DNA from: Nocardia nova NBRC 15556
GTDB lineage: Bacteria > Actinomycetota > Actinomycetes > Mycobacteriales > Mycobacteriaceae
NCBI RefSeq assembly: GCF_001613005.1
Contig: NZ_BDBN01000036.1
Coordinates: 27,431-91,430 of the forward strand
Direction: 5' to 3'
Length of the DNA stretch: 64,000 nucleotides
This document shows positions 25,920 through 34,335 of the stretch, piece after piece. The notes under the pieces were generated by a model. It had not been told where the DNA came from, made no database searches, and was given only the letters and a program-made list of their open reading frames with translations. How positions within the stretch are numbered: position 1 is the first letter of the stretch; each line of letters opens with the position of its first letter. Made by a program: the position numbers and the translations under genes.

Positions 25920-26746
25920 GCGCAGCACCGACACGCGCCCCCGAGGCGGGCACGGGAGTTTTCAGCAAAGGCCGGGCGGCCATTTCCACACGCACTCTGC
26001 GTACCGACCGATGGTGGGTCCCCCCACTGCTCACGGTGCTCGGACTGGCCGCATTCATCATCTACGCAACCGTGAGAGCCTTTGTGCGATCGGCATATTG
26101 GGTCTCCGACTACCACTATCTGACGCCGTTCTACTCACCGTGCGTGAGTACCTCGTGCGTCGAAGGTTCGAGCCACTTCGGGCACTGGGTCGGCGACCTG
26201 CCGATGTGGATTCCGCTCGGTTTCCTGGTGCTGCCGTTCCTTCTGCTGTTCCGGTTGACCTGCTACTACTACCGCAAGGCCTACTACCGCGCGGTGTGGT
26301 TCTCGCCGCCGGCCTGCGCGGTCGCCGAACCGCACGGCAAATACACCGGTGAGACGCGGCTTCCGCTGATCATCCAGAACGTGCACCGCTACTTCTTCTA
26401 TGTCGCGGTCGTCGTGTCGGTGGTCAACACCTACGACGCGGTCATGGCGTTCCACGGCAAGGACGGCGGCTTCGGCTTCGGCCTGGGCAACATCGTCTTG
26501 GTGGTGAACGTCGTTCTGCTGTGGGCATATACGATCTCGTGCCACTCCTGCCGGCATATCACCGGCGGCCGTCTCAAACACTTCTCCGCCCATCCGGTGC
26601 GCTACTGGATGTGGACGCAGGTGTCGAAGTTGAACACACGGCACATGCAGCTGGCGTGGACCACGCTGGCCACCCTGGCGATCACCGACTTCTACATCAT
26701 GCTGGTCGCCAGCGGGACCATCTCCGATCCGCGTTTCGTCGGCTGA
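25916..26746 (+). CDS. sdhC: Succinate dehydrogenase/fumarate reductase membrane anchor, Sdh1-type
   Basis: This 276-residue protein has five membrane segments: WWVPPLLTVLGLAAFIIYATV, IPLGFLVLPFLLLFRL, YFFYVAVVVSVV, LGNIVLVVNVVLLWAYTI and a last one near the C-terminus. It matches in length and position the Rv0249c-type anchor of mycobacterial Sdh1, which passes electrons from SdhB to menaquinone. Residues 209-214 read CHSCRH; the mycobacterial Sdh1 anchor is known to hold a Rieske-type [2Fe-2S] cluster with Cys and His ligands in the membrane domain, and this motif would suit it. The start is GTG 25916, overlapping the leader ORF; an upstream frame start at 25841 lacks support. Confidence 0.87.
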   Translation: MSAAPTRAPEAGTGVFSKGRAAISTRTLRTDRWWVPPLLTVLGLAAFIIYATVRAFVRSAYWVSDYHYLTPFYSPCVSTSCVEGSSHFGHWVGDLPMWIPLGFLVLPFLLLFRLTCYYYRKAYYRAVWFSPPACAVAEPHGKYTGETRLPLIIQNVHRYFFYVAVVVSVVNTYDAVMAFHGKDGGFGFGLGNIVLVVNVVLLWAYTISCHSCRHITGGRLKHFSAHPVRYWMWTQVSKLNTRHMQLAWTTLATLAITDFYIMLVASGTISDPRFVG

Positions 26747-26806
26747 TTCCGGTGACAGATAACGCCATAGAGCCCAATTCCTCAGTGTCCCAGGAGTATT
26801 CGTTTC

Positions 26807-28747
26807 ATGCCTGAAGTCGAACGGCACAAGTACGACGTCGTCGTGATCGGTGCCGGTGGCGCCGGCCTGCGTGCGGTGATCGAGGCGCGCGAACACGGTC
26901 TGTCGGTGGCGGTGGTGTGTAAATCGTTGTTCGGCAAGGCCCATACGGTCATGGCCGAAGGCGGTTGCGCCGCCTCGATGGGCAATGCCAACGAGAAGGA
27001 CAACTGGCAGACGCATTTCCGCGACACCATGCGCGGCGGAAAATTCCTCAACAACTGGCGCATGGCCGAACTGCACGCTCAGGAAGCGCCCGACCGGGTG
27101 TGGGAGCTGGAGACCTACGGTGCGCTGTTCGACCGGACGCCCGACGGGCGGATCAGTCAGCGCAACTTCGGCGGGCACACCTATCCCCGCCTCGCCCACG
27201 TCGGCGACCGCACCGGCCTCGAGATCATCCGCACCATGCAGCAGAAGATCGTCTCGCTGCAGCAGGAGGACTATGCCGCGACCGGCGACTACGAGGCTCG
27301 GATCAAGGTGTTCGCCGAATGCACGATCACCGATCTGCTGAAGGACGGCGATGCCATCTCCGGTGCCTTCGGGTACTGGCGGGAGTCGGGCCGGTTCGTC
27401 CTGTTCGAGACTCCCGCGGTCGTCCTGGCCACCGGCGGGGTGGGCAAGTCCTACAAGGTCACCTCGAATTCGTGGGAGTACACCGGCGACGGCCACGCGC
27501 TCGCACTGCGCGCCGGCGCCTCGCTGATCAATATGGAATTCCTGCAGTTCCATCCGACCGGCATGGTCTGGCCGCCGAGTGTGAAGGGCATTCTGGTCAC
27601 CGAGGGTGTGCGCGGTGACGGTGGCGTGCTCAAGAACACCGAGGGCAAGCGCTTCATGTTCGAGTACATCCCGGCGGTGTTCAAGGGGCAGTACGCCGAG
27701 ACCGAGGACGAAGCCGATCAGTGGTTGCGCGACAACGATTCCGCGCGCCGCACCCCGGACCTGCTGCCCCGGGACGAGGTGGCTCGCGCGATCAACGAAG
27801 AGGTCAAGGCCGGGCGCGGCACCCAGCACGGCGGGGTGTACCTCGACATCGCCTCCAGGCTGCCGGCCGCGGAGATCATGCGGCGGCTGCCGTCGATGCA
27901 TCACCAGTTCAAGGAGCTGGCCGATGTCGACATCACGAAGGAGCCGATGGAGGTCGGGCCGACCTGCCACTACGTGATGGGCGGAATCGAGGTCGATCCC
28001 GATACCGGCGCGGCCACCGTGCCCGGATTGTTCGCCGCCGGTGAATGTTCGGGCGGTATGCACGGATCCAACCGCCTCGGCGGCAACTCGCTGTCGGACC
28101 TGCTGGTCTTCGGTCGACGCGCCGGCTTGGGCGCGGCCACCTATGTCGAACAGCTGGCACAGCGGCCGGCGGTCGCCGACGCCGATATCGACGCGGCCGC
28201 GAAATCCGCACTGGCGCCCTTCGATCCGCCGACCACGGGGACCGGAGAAAATCCGTACACCCTGCACACCGATCTGCAGCAGACGATGAACGACCTGGTC
28301 GGCATCATCCGCAAGGAGCACGAGCTGGAACAGGCCATCGTGCGCCTGGGTGAATTGCGGGAGCGCTACGACGGCGTGACCGTCGAGGGCCACCGGCAGT
28401 TCAATCCCGGCTGGCATCTCGCACTCGATCTGCGAAACATGTTGCTGGTCAGCGAATGTGTCGCGCAGGCCGCGCTGCTGCGCACCGAGAGCCGGGGTGG
28501 TCACACCCGCGACGACCATCCGCAGATGGATCCGCAGTGGCGCAATCGGTTGCTGGTGTGCCGGACCGATCCGGACGGTGTCGGCCAGACCGTGCCGCCG
28601 GTGGTGGTCACCTCGGAGGATCAGAAGCCGATGCGACCGGACCTGCTCGCCCTGTTCGAGTTGAGCGAGCTGGAGAAGTATTACACCCCGGCGGAGACCG
28701 CCGCTCATCCCGCGGCCGCCGAATCATCCGCGAAAGGGGATGAGTAG
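26807..28747 (+). CDS. sdhA: Succinate dehydrogenase/fumarate reductase flavoprotein subunit
   Basis: This 646-residue subunit oxidises succinate to fumarate using covalently bound FAD. It shows VVVIGAGGAGLRAVIEA (FAD Rossmann motif), KSLFGKAHTVMAEGG (His for covalent FAD), QFHPTGMVWP, GVYLDIASR and the C-terminal GECSGGMHGSNRLGGNSL. The length is the same as remembered for the mycobacterial Sdh1 flavoprotein (Rv0248c). The start at 26807 has CCAGGAGTATTCGTTTC before it. It lies 60 bases after sdhC and two bases before sdhB, so the three genes form one operon. Confidence 0.94.
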   Translation: MPEVERHKYDVVVIGAGGAGLRAVIEAREHGLSVAVVCKSLFGKAHTVMAEGGCAASMGNANEKDNWQTHFRDTMRGGKFLNNWRMAELHAQEAPDRVWELETYGALFDRTPDGRISQRNFGGHTYPRLAHVGDRTGLEIIRTMQQKIVSLQQEDYAATGDYEARIKVFAECTITDLLKDGDAISGAFGYWRESGRFVLFETPAVVLATGGVGKSYKVTSNSWEYTGDGHALALRAGASLINMEFLQFHPTGMVWPPSVKGILVTEGVRGDGGVLKNTEGKRFMFEYIPAVFKGQYAETEDEADQWLRDNDSARRTPDLLPRDEVARAINEEVKAGRGTQHGGVYLDIASRLPAAEIMRRLPSMHHQFKELADVDITKEPMEVGPTCHYVMGGIEVDPDTGAATVPGLFAAGECSGGMHGSNRLGGNSLSDLLVFGRRAGLGAATYVEQLAQRPAVADADIDAAAKSALAPFDPPTTGTGENPYTLHTDLQQTMNDLVGIIRKEHELEQAIVRLGELRERYDGVTVEGHRQFNPGWHLALDLRNMLLVSECVAQAALLRTESRGGHTRDDHPQMDPQWRNRLLVCRTDPDGVGQTVPPVVVTSEDQKPMRPDLLALFELSELEKYYTPAETAAHPAAAESSAKGDE

Positions 28748-28749
28748 CA

Positions 28750-29496
28750 ATGGGTTACGATGCCCACTTCCGCGTATGGCGCGGTGATGACGACAAGGGC
28801 GAACTGCAGGACTACACCGTCGAGGTGAACGAGGGCGAGGTCGTCCTCGACATCATTCATCGGTTGCAGGCCACCCAGGCCCCGGATCTGGCGGTGCGCT
28901 GGAACTGCAAGGCCGGCAAGTGTGGTTCCTGTTCGGCGGAGGTGAACGGCCGGCCGCGTCTGATGTGTATGACCCGAATGTCGACCTTCGCCGCCGACGA
29001 GGTGGTGACGGTGACCCCGTTGCGCACCTTCCCGGTAATTCGCGATCTGGTGACCGATGTGTCGTTCAACTATCAGAAGGCCAGGGAAATACCGTCTTTC
29101 ACTCCGCCGGCCGATCTGAAGCCGGGCGACTACCGCATGCAGCAGCGGGATGTGGAACGCTCGCAGGAGTTCCGCAAGTGCATCGAATGCTTCCTGTGCC
29201 AGAACGTTTGTCACGTCGTGCGCGACCACGAGGACAACAAGAACGCCTTCGCCGGGCCGCGCTATCTGATGCGGGTGGCCGAGTTGGAGATGCATCCGCT
29301 GGATGTGGCGGACCGGCGCGAGATGGCGCAGGAGGAGTTCGGACTCGGCTTCTGCAACATCACCAAGTGCTGCACGGAGGTGTGCCCGGAGCACATCAAG
29401 ATCACCGACAACGCCCTCATCCCGATGAAGGAAAGAGTTGCGGATCGCAAATACGATCCGATCGTCTGGCTGGGTAACAAATTGTTCCGGCGATAA
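28750..29496 (+). CDS. sdhB: Succinate dehydrogenase/fumarate reductase iron-sulfur subunit
   Basis: This 248-residue protein carries the three Fe-S centres that wire SdhA to the membrane: a plant-type [2Fe-2S] ferredoxin domain (CKAGKCGSC with a later Cys in RLMCMT), a CIECFLCQNVCH cluster motif, and CNITKCCTEVCPEH with the third cluster ligands. The start at 28750 follows GGGGATGAGTAGCA and overlaps no gene. A strong hairpin follows the stop. It is the last gene of the sdhCAB operon. Confidence 0.94.
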   Translation: MGYDAHFRVWRGDDDKGELQDYTVEVNEGEVVLDIIHRLQATQAPDLAVRWNCKAGKCGSCSAEVNGRPRLMCMTRMSTFAADEVVTVTPLRTFPVIRDLVTDVSFNYQKAREIPSFTPPADLKPGDYRMQQRDVERSQEFRKCIECFLCQNVCHVVRDHEDNKNAFAGPRYLMRVAELEMHPLDVADRREMAQEEFGLGFCNITKCCTEVCPEHIKITDNALIPMKERVADRKYDPIVWLGNKLFRR

Positions 29497-29501
29497 ATCT
29501 A

Positions 29502-29540
29502 CGGCGGAATCGGAGAAGAATTTCTTCGCCGATTCCGCCG
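29502..29540. terminator. sdh operon terminator
   Basis: CGGCGGAATCGG pairs with CCGATTCCGCCG, and the inner GAAGAA pairs with TTCTTC, followed by TTTCTC. It starts five bases after the sdhB stop. Confidence 0.78.
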
Positions 29541-29571
29541 TTTCTCACTTTGTTCGAATAACGGTAACCAC

Positions 29572-29599
29572 GTAGCCGGTCGGTTCGCCGACCGGCTAC
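29572..29599 (-). terminator. Terminator overlapping the stop of the small membrane protein gene
   Basis: GTAGCCGGTCGG and CCGACCGGCTAC form a perfect 12-base stem with a TTCG tetraloop. The gene's stop codon lies at the edge of the stem. Confidence 0.65.
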
Positions 29600-29793
29600 A
29601 GCATTGTCACCACACCGATCGCGACTACCGCGACCAGCGCTCCTACCAGCAGTGACGAGAGCATGGCACCGGTCAGTACGTACACCCCGACAGCCGATAC
29701 CACGAACAACATTCCGACGATAAGGTGTTCTACCCAGTCACCCGGAAGCAGTTTGCGGTACCGAGGTGAGGTATTTCTCAGCCCGCGATCCAT
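29596..29793 (-). CDS. Small two-helix membrane protein
   Basis: This 65-residue protein has a basic N-terminus (MDRGLRNTSPRYRKLLPGDW) and two hydrophobic segments (HLIVGMLFVVSAVGVYVLTG and LLVGALVAVVAIGVVTML), which should form a helical hairpin with both ends on the cytoplasmic side. The frame is open upstream, but that part is basic, poorly structured and unlike protein; ATG 29793 begins the membrane protein. No ribosome site is seen, so the mRNA may be leaderless. It converges on the sdh operon with two terminators between them. Function unknown. Confidence 0.62.
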   Translation of the reverse strand: MDRGLRNTSPRYRKLLPGDWVEHLIVGMLFVVSAVGVYVLTGAMLSSLLVGALVAVVAIGVVTML

Positions 29794-30129
29794 GTAGTTC
29801 TGATTACCCGAACGGGCCCGGGGTAAACATAGATTCGTTGCGAAACGGGTGTGGTTTCGTGATCTGCCGGCAAATATTCGGGGCGCGCATCCCGGGCGGC
29901 GGCGCGGCGGCATGCCCGGAGTGTTCGCAGGTGGCGACGCTCGGACGGATGCGAAAAGTCCTTTTCTCCCAAGCTGATTCGGTGCTGGCGGTTCGCTGAG
30001 AATCGGACGGGATCGGCGATTCTGCCCCGCGCAGCGACGATCTGATGGATGCTGAGAGTGTGCTCGCAGCGGGGCCCCGGAGTCGGCTCGCCGGGCACAG
30101 TCGGGTATCGCATGCAGGAACGAGGAGTC
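29794..30129. other. Intergenic region, no supported gene
   Basis: These 336 bases contain a short dyad (TTACCC at 29812-29817 with GGGTAA at 29829-29834) next to the small membrane gene start, consistent with an operator. Open frames here on either strand are arginine/proline-rich shadows without ribosome sites. The promoter for the small-ORF cluster that follows should lie in it. Confidence 0.4.
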
Positions 30130-30270
30130 ATGGCTGTTCATGTCATCGGGTCGTCGTTGATGACCAGCGAACTTTCGTCCGCTTCGACCGGCCGCGCCGC
30201 GACCGGACCACAGGATCCACCAGCTCCACCGCGCCGCCGGTTCGCGGCGGGGGTGTCCGAATGCAACTGA
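30130..30270 (+). CDS. Putative 46-residue protein, first of a small overlapping cluster
   Basis: The 46-residue reading frame starts MAVHVIGSSLMTSELSSAST and becomes proline/arginine-rich. A GAGGAG lies only two bases before the ATG, which is closer than normal; an internal ATG at 30160 is possible. It overlaps the next ORF by ten bases. No domain is recognised. Support comes mainly from the ribosome-site-like sequence and the overlapping arrangement. Confidence 0.35.
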   Translation: MAVHVIGSSLMTSELSSASTGRAATGPQDPPAPPRRRFAAGVSECN

Positions 30271-30464
30271 CGAATCTGCACCTGCCGGTCGCCGGACTGC
30301 TGCGCTGCGGCGCCGATCCGGGCATCATGACCGTCGAACAAGCCCACGCCGCAATGCAACTGCACCTCGACTGCACCGTCGATACGTGCGTGGTCAGGCG
30401 GCGGGCGCGGGCGGTGCTGGTCGAACAGGGCCGCTGCGTCCTCGACGATCGGGCCATCCCGTGA
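30261..30464 (+). CDS. Small Cys-containing actinobacterial protein, unknown function
   Basis: This 67-residue frame reads in part LHLDCTVDTCVVRRRARAVL, a layout (an H-x-x-C...C-x-R-R-x-A motif followed by LVEQGRCVLD) shared by many short unannotated proteins of Nocardia and mycobacteria as remembered. GGGGGTG lies six bases before the ATG. It overlaps the previous frame by ten bases and its TGA overlaps the next GTG (GTGA). The two close cysteines and histidine might bind a metal, which is inference. Confidence 0.5.
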   Translation: MQLTNLHLPVAGLLRCGADPGIMTVEQAHAAMQLHLDCTVDTCVVRRRARAVLVEQGRCVLDDRAIP

Positions 30465-30715
30465 CCGCGTTCGCCGGGGGAGGCGCCCGGCATGCCGCCC
30501 ACCGGCACGCACGGCACCGGGTCGACGGCGGCCACCGCGCGGCGGTCTATCTCCCGGACACCCGGCCGCTACCCGTGGGCGGTGGCGCCCACCGCCCACG
30601 CCATGCCCGCCGCAGCGGACCGGATCTGTACGACCGCATCGTTCTCGCGATTGCCGGTTGGCTGCTGGCGATCCGGATCGCATTCGTCGGGGAGCACGTG
30701 ATCGACGAGGTTTAG
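30461..30715 (+). CDS. Putative 84-residue protein with one C-terminal membrane helix
   Basis: A GTG start overlaps the previous stop as GTGA. The product is histidine/arginine-rich for 55 residues (AHRHARHRVDGGHRAAVYLP) and ends with a possible membrane helix (LYDRIVLAIAGWLLAIRIAF). A hairpin follows the stop by eight bases, supporting a transcription unit that ends here. Coding quality of the basic half is doubtful and no family is recognised. Confidence 0.4.
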   Translation: MTAFAGGGARHAAHRHARHRVDGGHRAAVYLPDTRPLPVGGGAHRPRHARRSGPDLYDRIVLAIAGWLLAIRIAFVGEHVIDEV

Positions 30716-30722
30716 TGGCGCG

Positions 30723-30751
30723 CGCCGGACGCTCGGGGATGACGTCCGGCG
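30723..30751 (+). terminator. Terminator after the small-ORF cluster
   Basis: CGCCGGACG pairs perfectly with CGTCCGGCG across an 11-base loop, starting eight bases after the last stop of the cluster. Confidence 0.5.
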
Positions 30752-30877
30752 GCTGCGCGCGCGCCGGACGCCCGCCCTGAAGAGACGGGGGTTGCGGGTC
30801 GCGCCGATCCACCTATTCTTCTTCGGTAACGGGCGGGGTCCGCGTGTCCAGGTTCCTGCACGACCGAGAGGAACCAC

Positions 30878-31741
30878 ATGGCCCGCAACCAGTACGCGGA
30901 GGAACGCTGGCCCGAGGTCCCCGAGGAGGAGTACTGGGCCGACGAGCCCGTCGCCGCGGACGATCGCTGGGAACCGCCGCCACCGCGCCGGGCCGCCAAT
31001 CCCCGGGTCGCCGAACCGCCCGACGAACGGTGGGAAACCACGACGAACCGGCGGCGGCCGGCGCCCGACGCCGAGGAGGACCGATGGGACGGCGCACCCA
31101 ACCGCCGCCGCACCGGACGGCTGCGGGTGGAGGTGCCGCCGATCGTCAATCCGTACGCGATCGTCGCGCTGGTGGCCGCGCTGCTCGGATTGTTCCCGGT
31201 GGCCATCGTATTCGGCCTGATCGCCTTCAGCCATCCGCGCGGACGGGTGATGGCGATGTCGGCCCTGCTCCTGGGACTGGCCGAGGTGCTGATTCTCGCT
31301 GCGGCGCTGGTGCTTTCGGGTGTCACCCTGCCGCACACCACGCTGGGCGCGGTTCCGGCCGCCCTCAGCACCGAGACCGTCACCTCGAACACCGCCGCGA
31401 CCCGGACTGCGGTACCGACGACGGTGGTGACACCGCCGCCGACCGCGCCGGCCACGACCACGACCGCTCCCGCCGGGCCCGTCTCGGCGGCCAAGGGCGA
31501 GGTGTGCACGCAGGCGCAGGCCGGATTGATCGGGTCCGCGACCGACGGCAGCACGCTGCTCTGCCTGCACGGCAGCAGCGGCTACCGCTGGACCGGGCCG
31601 TATTCGGTGTCGACCGCCGTGTACGAGGGCGGGGCGAAATGCGATCCCAATCTGGACAAGACGGCCCGCACCCCGGACGGGCACGCGCTGGTCTGCGAAG
31701 GACAGGGGCGCAGCAGCATCTGGTCGCTGTGGGTGGAATAG
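30878..31741 (+). CDS. Membrane protein with DUF4190-like helices and Thr/Pro linker
   Basis: This 287-residue protein has a very acidic, Trp/Pro/Arg-rich cytoplasmic N-terminus (about 1-85), two membrane helices (about 90-150, NPYAIVALVAALLGLFPVAIV and the following ALLLGLAEVLILAAALVL), a Thr/Ala/Pro-rich extracytoplasmic linker (about 165-205), and a C-terminal domain with paired cysteines. That last part, with GEVCTQAQAGLIG and LLCLHGSSGYRWTGPYS, resembles surface domains of Nocardia membrane proteins. The start at 30878 follows GAGAGGAACCAC. Function unknown. Confidence 0.72.
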   Translation: MARNQYAEERWPEVPEEEYWADEPVAADDRWEPPPPRRAANPRVAEPPDERWETTTNRRRPAPDAEEDRWDGAPNRRRTGRLRVEVPPIVNPYAIVALVAALLGLFPVAIVFGLIAFSHPRGRVMAMSALLLGLAEVLILAAALVLSGVTLPHTTLGAVPAALSTETVTSNTAATRTAVPTTVVTPPPTAPATTTTAPAGPVSAAKGEVCTQAQAGLIGSATDGSTLLCLHGSSGYRWTGPYSVSTAVYEGGAKCDPNLDKTARTPDGHALVCEGQGRSSIWSLWVE

Positions 31742-31823
31742 CGGCTGCCGCCGCGGTGGGTGGAATAGCGGCGCGTACCGTTCCTTCCCAGCGAATGTTC
31801 CGAGAGGTACAGGAGGACCGCCA

Positions 31824-32576
31824 ATGGCTGAACGCGTTGCCGTCGTCACCGGCGCGGCACGAGGCATCGGTGCCGCGATCGCGACCCGGCTGGCTCAGGA
31901 CGGACTGCATGTAGGCGTACTCGACCTGGACGCGGGGCACTGCGCCGACACCGTCCGGGCGATCACCGACGCCGGCGGCCGGGCCGTCGCGCTGGGCGCC
32001 GATGTCTCGAACGAGGATTCCGTCGCCGCCGCGGTGACGAAGCTGGCCGACGAGCTCGGACCGCCGACCGTCCTGGTCAACAACGCCGGCATCCTGCGCG
32101 ACAACCTGCTGTTCAAGATGAGCGTCGACGACTGGGACGCGGTGATGAACGTGCACCTGCGCGGCGCGTTCCTCATGAGCCGCGCGGTGCAGAAGTACAT
32201 GGTCGACGCCAAATGGGGTCGCATCGTGAACATGTCGAGCAGTTCGGCACAGGGCAACCGCGGCCAGGTCAACTACTCCGCGGCCAAGGCCGGCCTGCAG
32301 GGCTTCACCAAGACCCTCGCGCTGGAACTCGGCAAATTCAGCGTCACGGCCAATGCCATCGCCCCAGGATTCATCGTCACGGATATGACCGCCGCGACCG
32401 CCGAGCGGGTGGGCGTGCCGTTCGAGGACTTCCAGAAGGCCGCCGCCGCGCAGATTCCGGTGCAGCGCGTGGGCCGGCCGGAGGACATCGCGCATACCGC
32501 GTCGTTCCTGGTCAGCGAGGGAGCCGGCTTCGTCTCCGGGCAGGTCGTCTACGTCGCCGGCGGTCCGCTGGACTGA
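31824..32576 (+). CDS. fabG: FabG-like SDR (3-oxoacyl-ACP/CoA reductase)
   Basis: This 250-residue protein is a classical SDR: VVTGAARGIGAAIA (NADPH site), NNAGIL, catalytic Ser in NMSSSSAQGN, YSAAKAG (Tyr/Lys) and the FabG-type AIAPGFIVTDMT loop. FabG-type enzymes reduce 3-oxoacyl thioesters with NADPH in fatty-acid synthesis or related pathways. The start at 31824 follows GGTACAGGAGGACCGCCA. It stands between a membrane protein gene and the ABC importer genes, without obvious coupling to either. Other SDR activities on the same fold cannot be excluded. Confidence 0.82.
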   Translation: MAERVAVVTGAARGIGAAIATRLAQDGLHVGVLDLDAGHCADTVRAITDAGGRAVALGADVSNEDSVAAAVTKLADELGPPTVLVNNAGILRDNLLFKMSVDDWDAVMNVHLRGAFLMSRAVQKYMVDAKWGRIVNMSSSSAQGNRGQVNYSAAKAGLQGFTKTLALELGKFSVTANAIAPGFIVTDMTAATAERVGVPFEDFQKAAAAQIPVQRVGRPEDIAHTASFLVSEGAGFVSGQVVYVAGGPLD

Positions 32577-32639
32577 GCGAGCCCGGCGCCGCGCCGCTGC
32601 GGCGACGCCGCTACCGGGTGACCGGTAGCGTCATCTGCT

Positions 32640-33506
32640 GTGAACCGACGAGCGGTTCGTCGTGCCGTGACGAGTTGGATACTGCTGGCGCCGAGCCTGT
32701 TCGGGATCGGGATTTTCCTGATCCTGCCGATCGTGCTGGTGGGCTGGCTCAGCCTGCACAGCTGGAATCTGCTCGGGCCCATGGAATTCGTGGGCCTGCG
32801 CAACTGGCGCTCGGTGCTGTCCGATGACGCGTTCGGCCACTCGCTCCTGGTAACGGCCGCGCTCACCGTGCTCGCGGTGCCGCTGCAGACCGTCCTCGGA
32901 TTCGCGGTGGCCGCGCTGCTGGTGCGCCGCCGTGCCGGTGGCGCGTTCCGGGTGCTGTTCGCGCTGCCCTGGATGTGCGCGCCGGTGGCGGTGGGCGTGA
33001 TCTGGCGCTGGCTGTTCGCACCCACCGACGGCGCTCTCAACGCACTGCTGGGCCGGCGGATCGAATGGCTGGCCGATCCGGCGCTGGCCCTGCCTTCAGT
33101 TGCGGCGGTGAGCATCTGGTCGAACTTCGGCTATGTGGCCCTGTTCTTCGTCGCGGGGCTGCGGGCGATACCTCCGGAGATCCACGAGGCGGGGGCGCTG
33201 GACGGGGCCACCGGCTGGCGGCGGATTCGCTGGCTGACACTGCCGCTGCTGCGCCCCACTCTGTTCTTCGTCCTGGTAACCGGGACAATCACCGCGTTCC
33301 AGACCTTCGACACCGTGTATGCCCTGACCAAGGGCGGTCCGGGCGATCGCACGAATGTGGTGGCGATGCAGATTTTTTCGGAAGCGTTCGACGCCGCGCG
33401 GCCTGGACGGGCCGCGGTCATGGCGATCGTGGTCTTCGGGATCATGCTGGCGATCACCGTGCTCCAGCATCGCTACTTCCGCACCAGGACCGGCTATGAA
33501 TTCTGA
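32640..33506 (+). CDS. Sugar-type ABC importer permease 1
   Basis: This 288-residue integral membrane protein has six predicted helices and the cytoplasmic EAA loop EAGALDGATGWRRIRWLTLPLL, which docks the ATPase of carbohydrate importers (MalF/UgpA type). The start is GTG at 32640, 64 bases after the FabG-like gene. It overlaps the second permease gene by 11 bases, indicating an operon. No ATPase gene is in the cluster. Confidence 0.88.
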   Translation: MNRRAVRRAVTSWILLAPSLFGIGIFLILPIVLVGWLSLHSWNLLGPMEFVGLRNWRSVLSDDAFGHSLLVTAALTVLAVPLQTVLGFAVAALLVRRRAGGAFRVLFALPWMCAPVAVGVIWRWLFAPTDGALNALLGRRIEWLADPALALPSVAAVSIWSNFGYVALFFVAGLRAIPPEIHEAGALDGATGWRRIRWLTLPLLRPTLFFVLVTGTITAFQTFDTVYALTKGGPGDRTNVVAMQIFSEAFDAARPGRAAVMAIVVFGIMLAITVLQHRYFRTRTGYEF

Positions 33507-34335
33507 TGCCCGGCATCGCCGTTCGGCGGGTGCGCGATCGGCCCTCGCCTACCTGCTGCTGCTGGCGGGCGCGGTGTGCACGGTGGCGCCGCTGGCGCTG
33601 GGCGCGTTCACGGCCGTGAAGACGCCGGGGCAGTTCGCGTCGGAATCTCCGCTCGCACTGCCGGATCCGATGACCTGGGACAACTTCCGCGCGGCGTTCG
33701 ACCAGGGGTTCGGTCGCGCGGTGCTGGTGACGGCGTTGATGACCGCGTTCATCACCGTCGGGCAGCTGGTCACCTCGATCGCCGCCGCATATGCGTTCGG
33801 CTGCACCGAGTTCCGCGGTCGCGACCTGCTGTTCTGGATCTACCTGGCGACGATGATGGTGCCGCCGATCGTCACCTTGATTCCGCTGTATCTGATGTTC
33901 GCGCATCTGGGTTGGCTGAACACGTTCTGGGCACTGGTGCTGCCGTTCGTATTCGGCTCGCCGTATGCGATCTTCCTGCTGCGCCAGTATTTCCGGGCCA
34001 TTCCGCGCGAGTTGATGGGCGCGGCGCGGCTGGACGGCGCGAACACCCTCGACGTGATCGTGCATGTCGTGGTGCCGATGAGCCGTCCCATTCTGGCGAC
34101 GCTCGCGGTGATCACCGTGGTGACGCAGTGGAACAGCTTCCTGTGGCCGCTGGTCGCCGGCTCGGGCCGCTGGCAGGTGCTCACGGTGGCCACCGCCGAT
34201 CTGCAGACCCGCTACAACGAGCAGTGGACGCTGGTCATGGCGGCGACGACCCTGGCGATCGTGCCGCTGCTGGTGCTCTTCGTGATCTTCCAGCGGCAGG
34301 TGCTGCGGTCCATCGCGTGGACGGGCCTGAAATGA
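33496..34335 (+). CDS. Sugar-type ABC importer permease 2
   Basis: This 279-residue MalG/UgpE-like permease has six helices and an EAA-type loop (ELMGAARLDGANTLDVIVHVVVPMSRPI). The start at 33496 lies inside the end of permease 1, and its TGA overlaps the ATG of the binding-protein gene (ATGA), so the three are coupled. Together with permease 1 it should form the channel of a carbohydrate importer. Confidence 0.88.
   Translation: MNSDARHRRSAGARSALAYLLLLAGAVCTVAPLALGAFTAVKTPGQFASESPLALPDPMTWDNFRAAFDQGFGRAVLVTALMTAFITVGQLVTSIAAAYAFGCTEFRGRDLLFWIYLATMMVPPIVTLIPLYLMFAHLGWLNTFWALVLPFVFGSPYAIFLLRQYFRAIPRELMGAARLDGANTLDVIVHVVVPMSRPILATLAVITVVTQWNSFLWPLVAGSGRWQVLTVATADLQTRYNEQWTLVMAATTLAIVPLLVLFVIFQRQVLRSIAWTGLK

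Noticed and set aside
26135..28708. Long open frame on the minus strand over sdhC/sdhA
   Set aside because: It is antisense to genes with clear families, is rich in Arg/Gly/His/Gln, and is a product of GC-rich codon bias.
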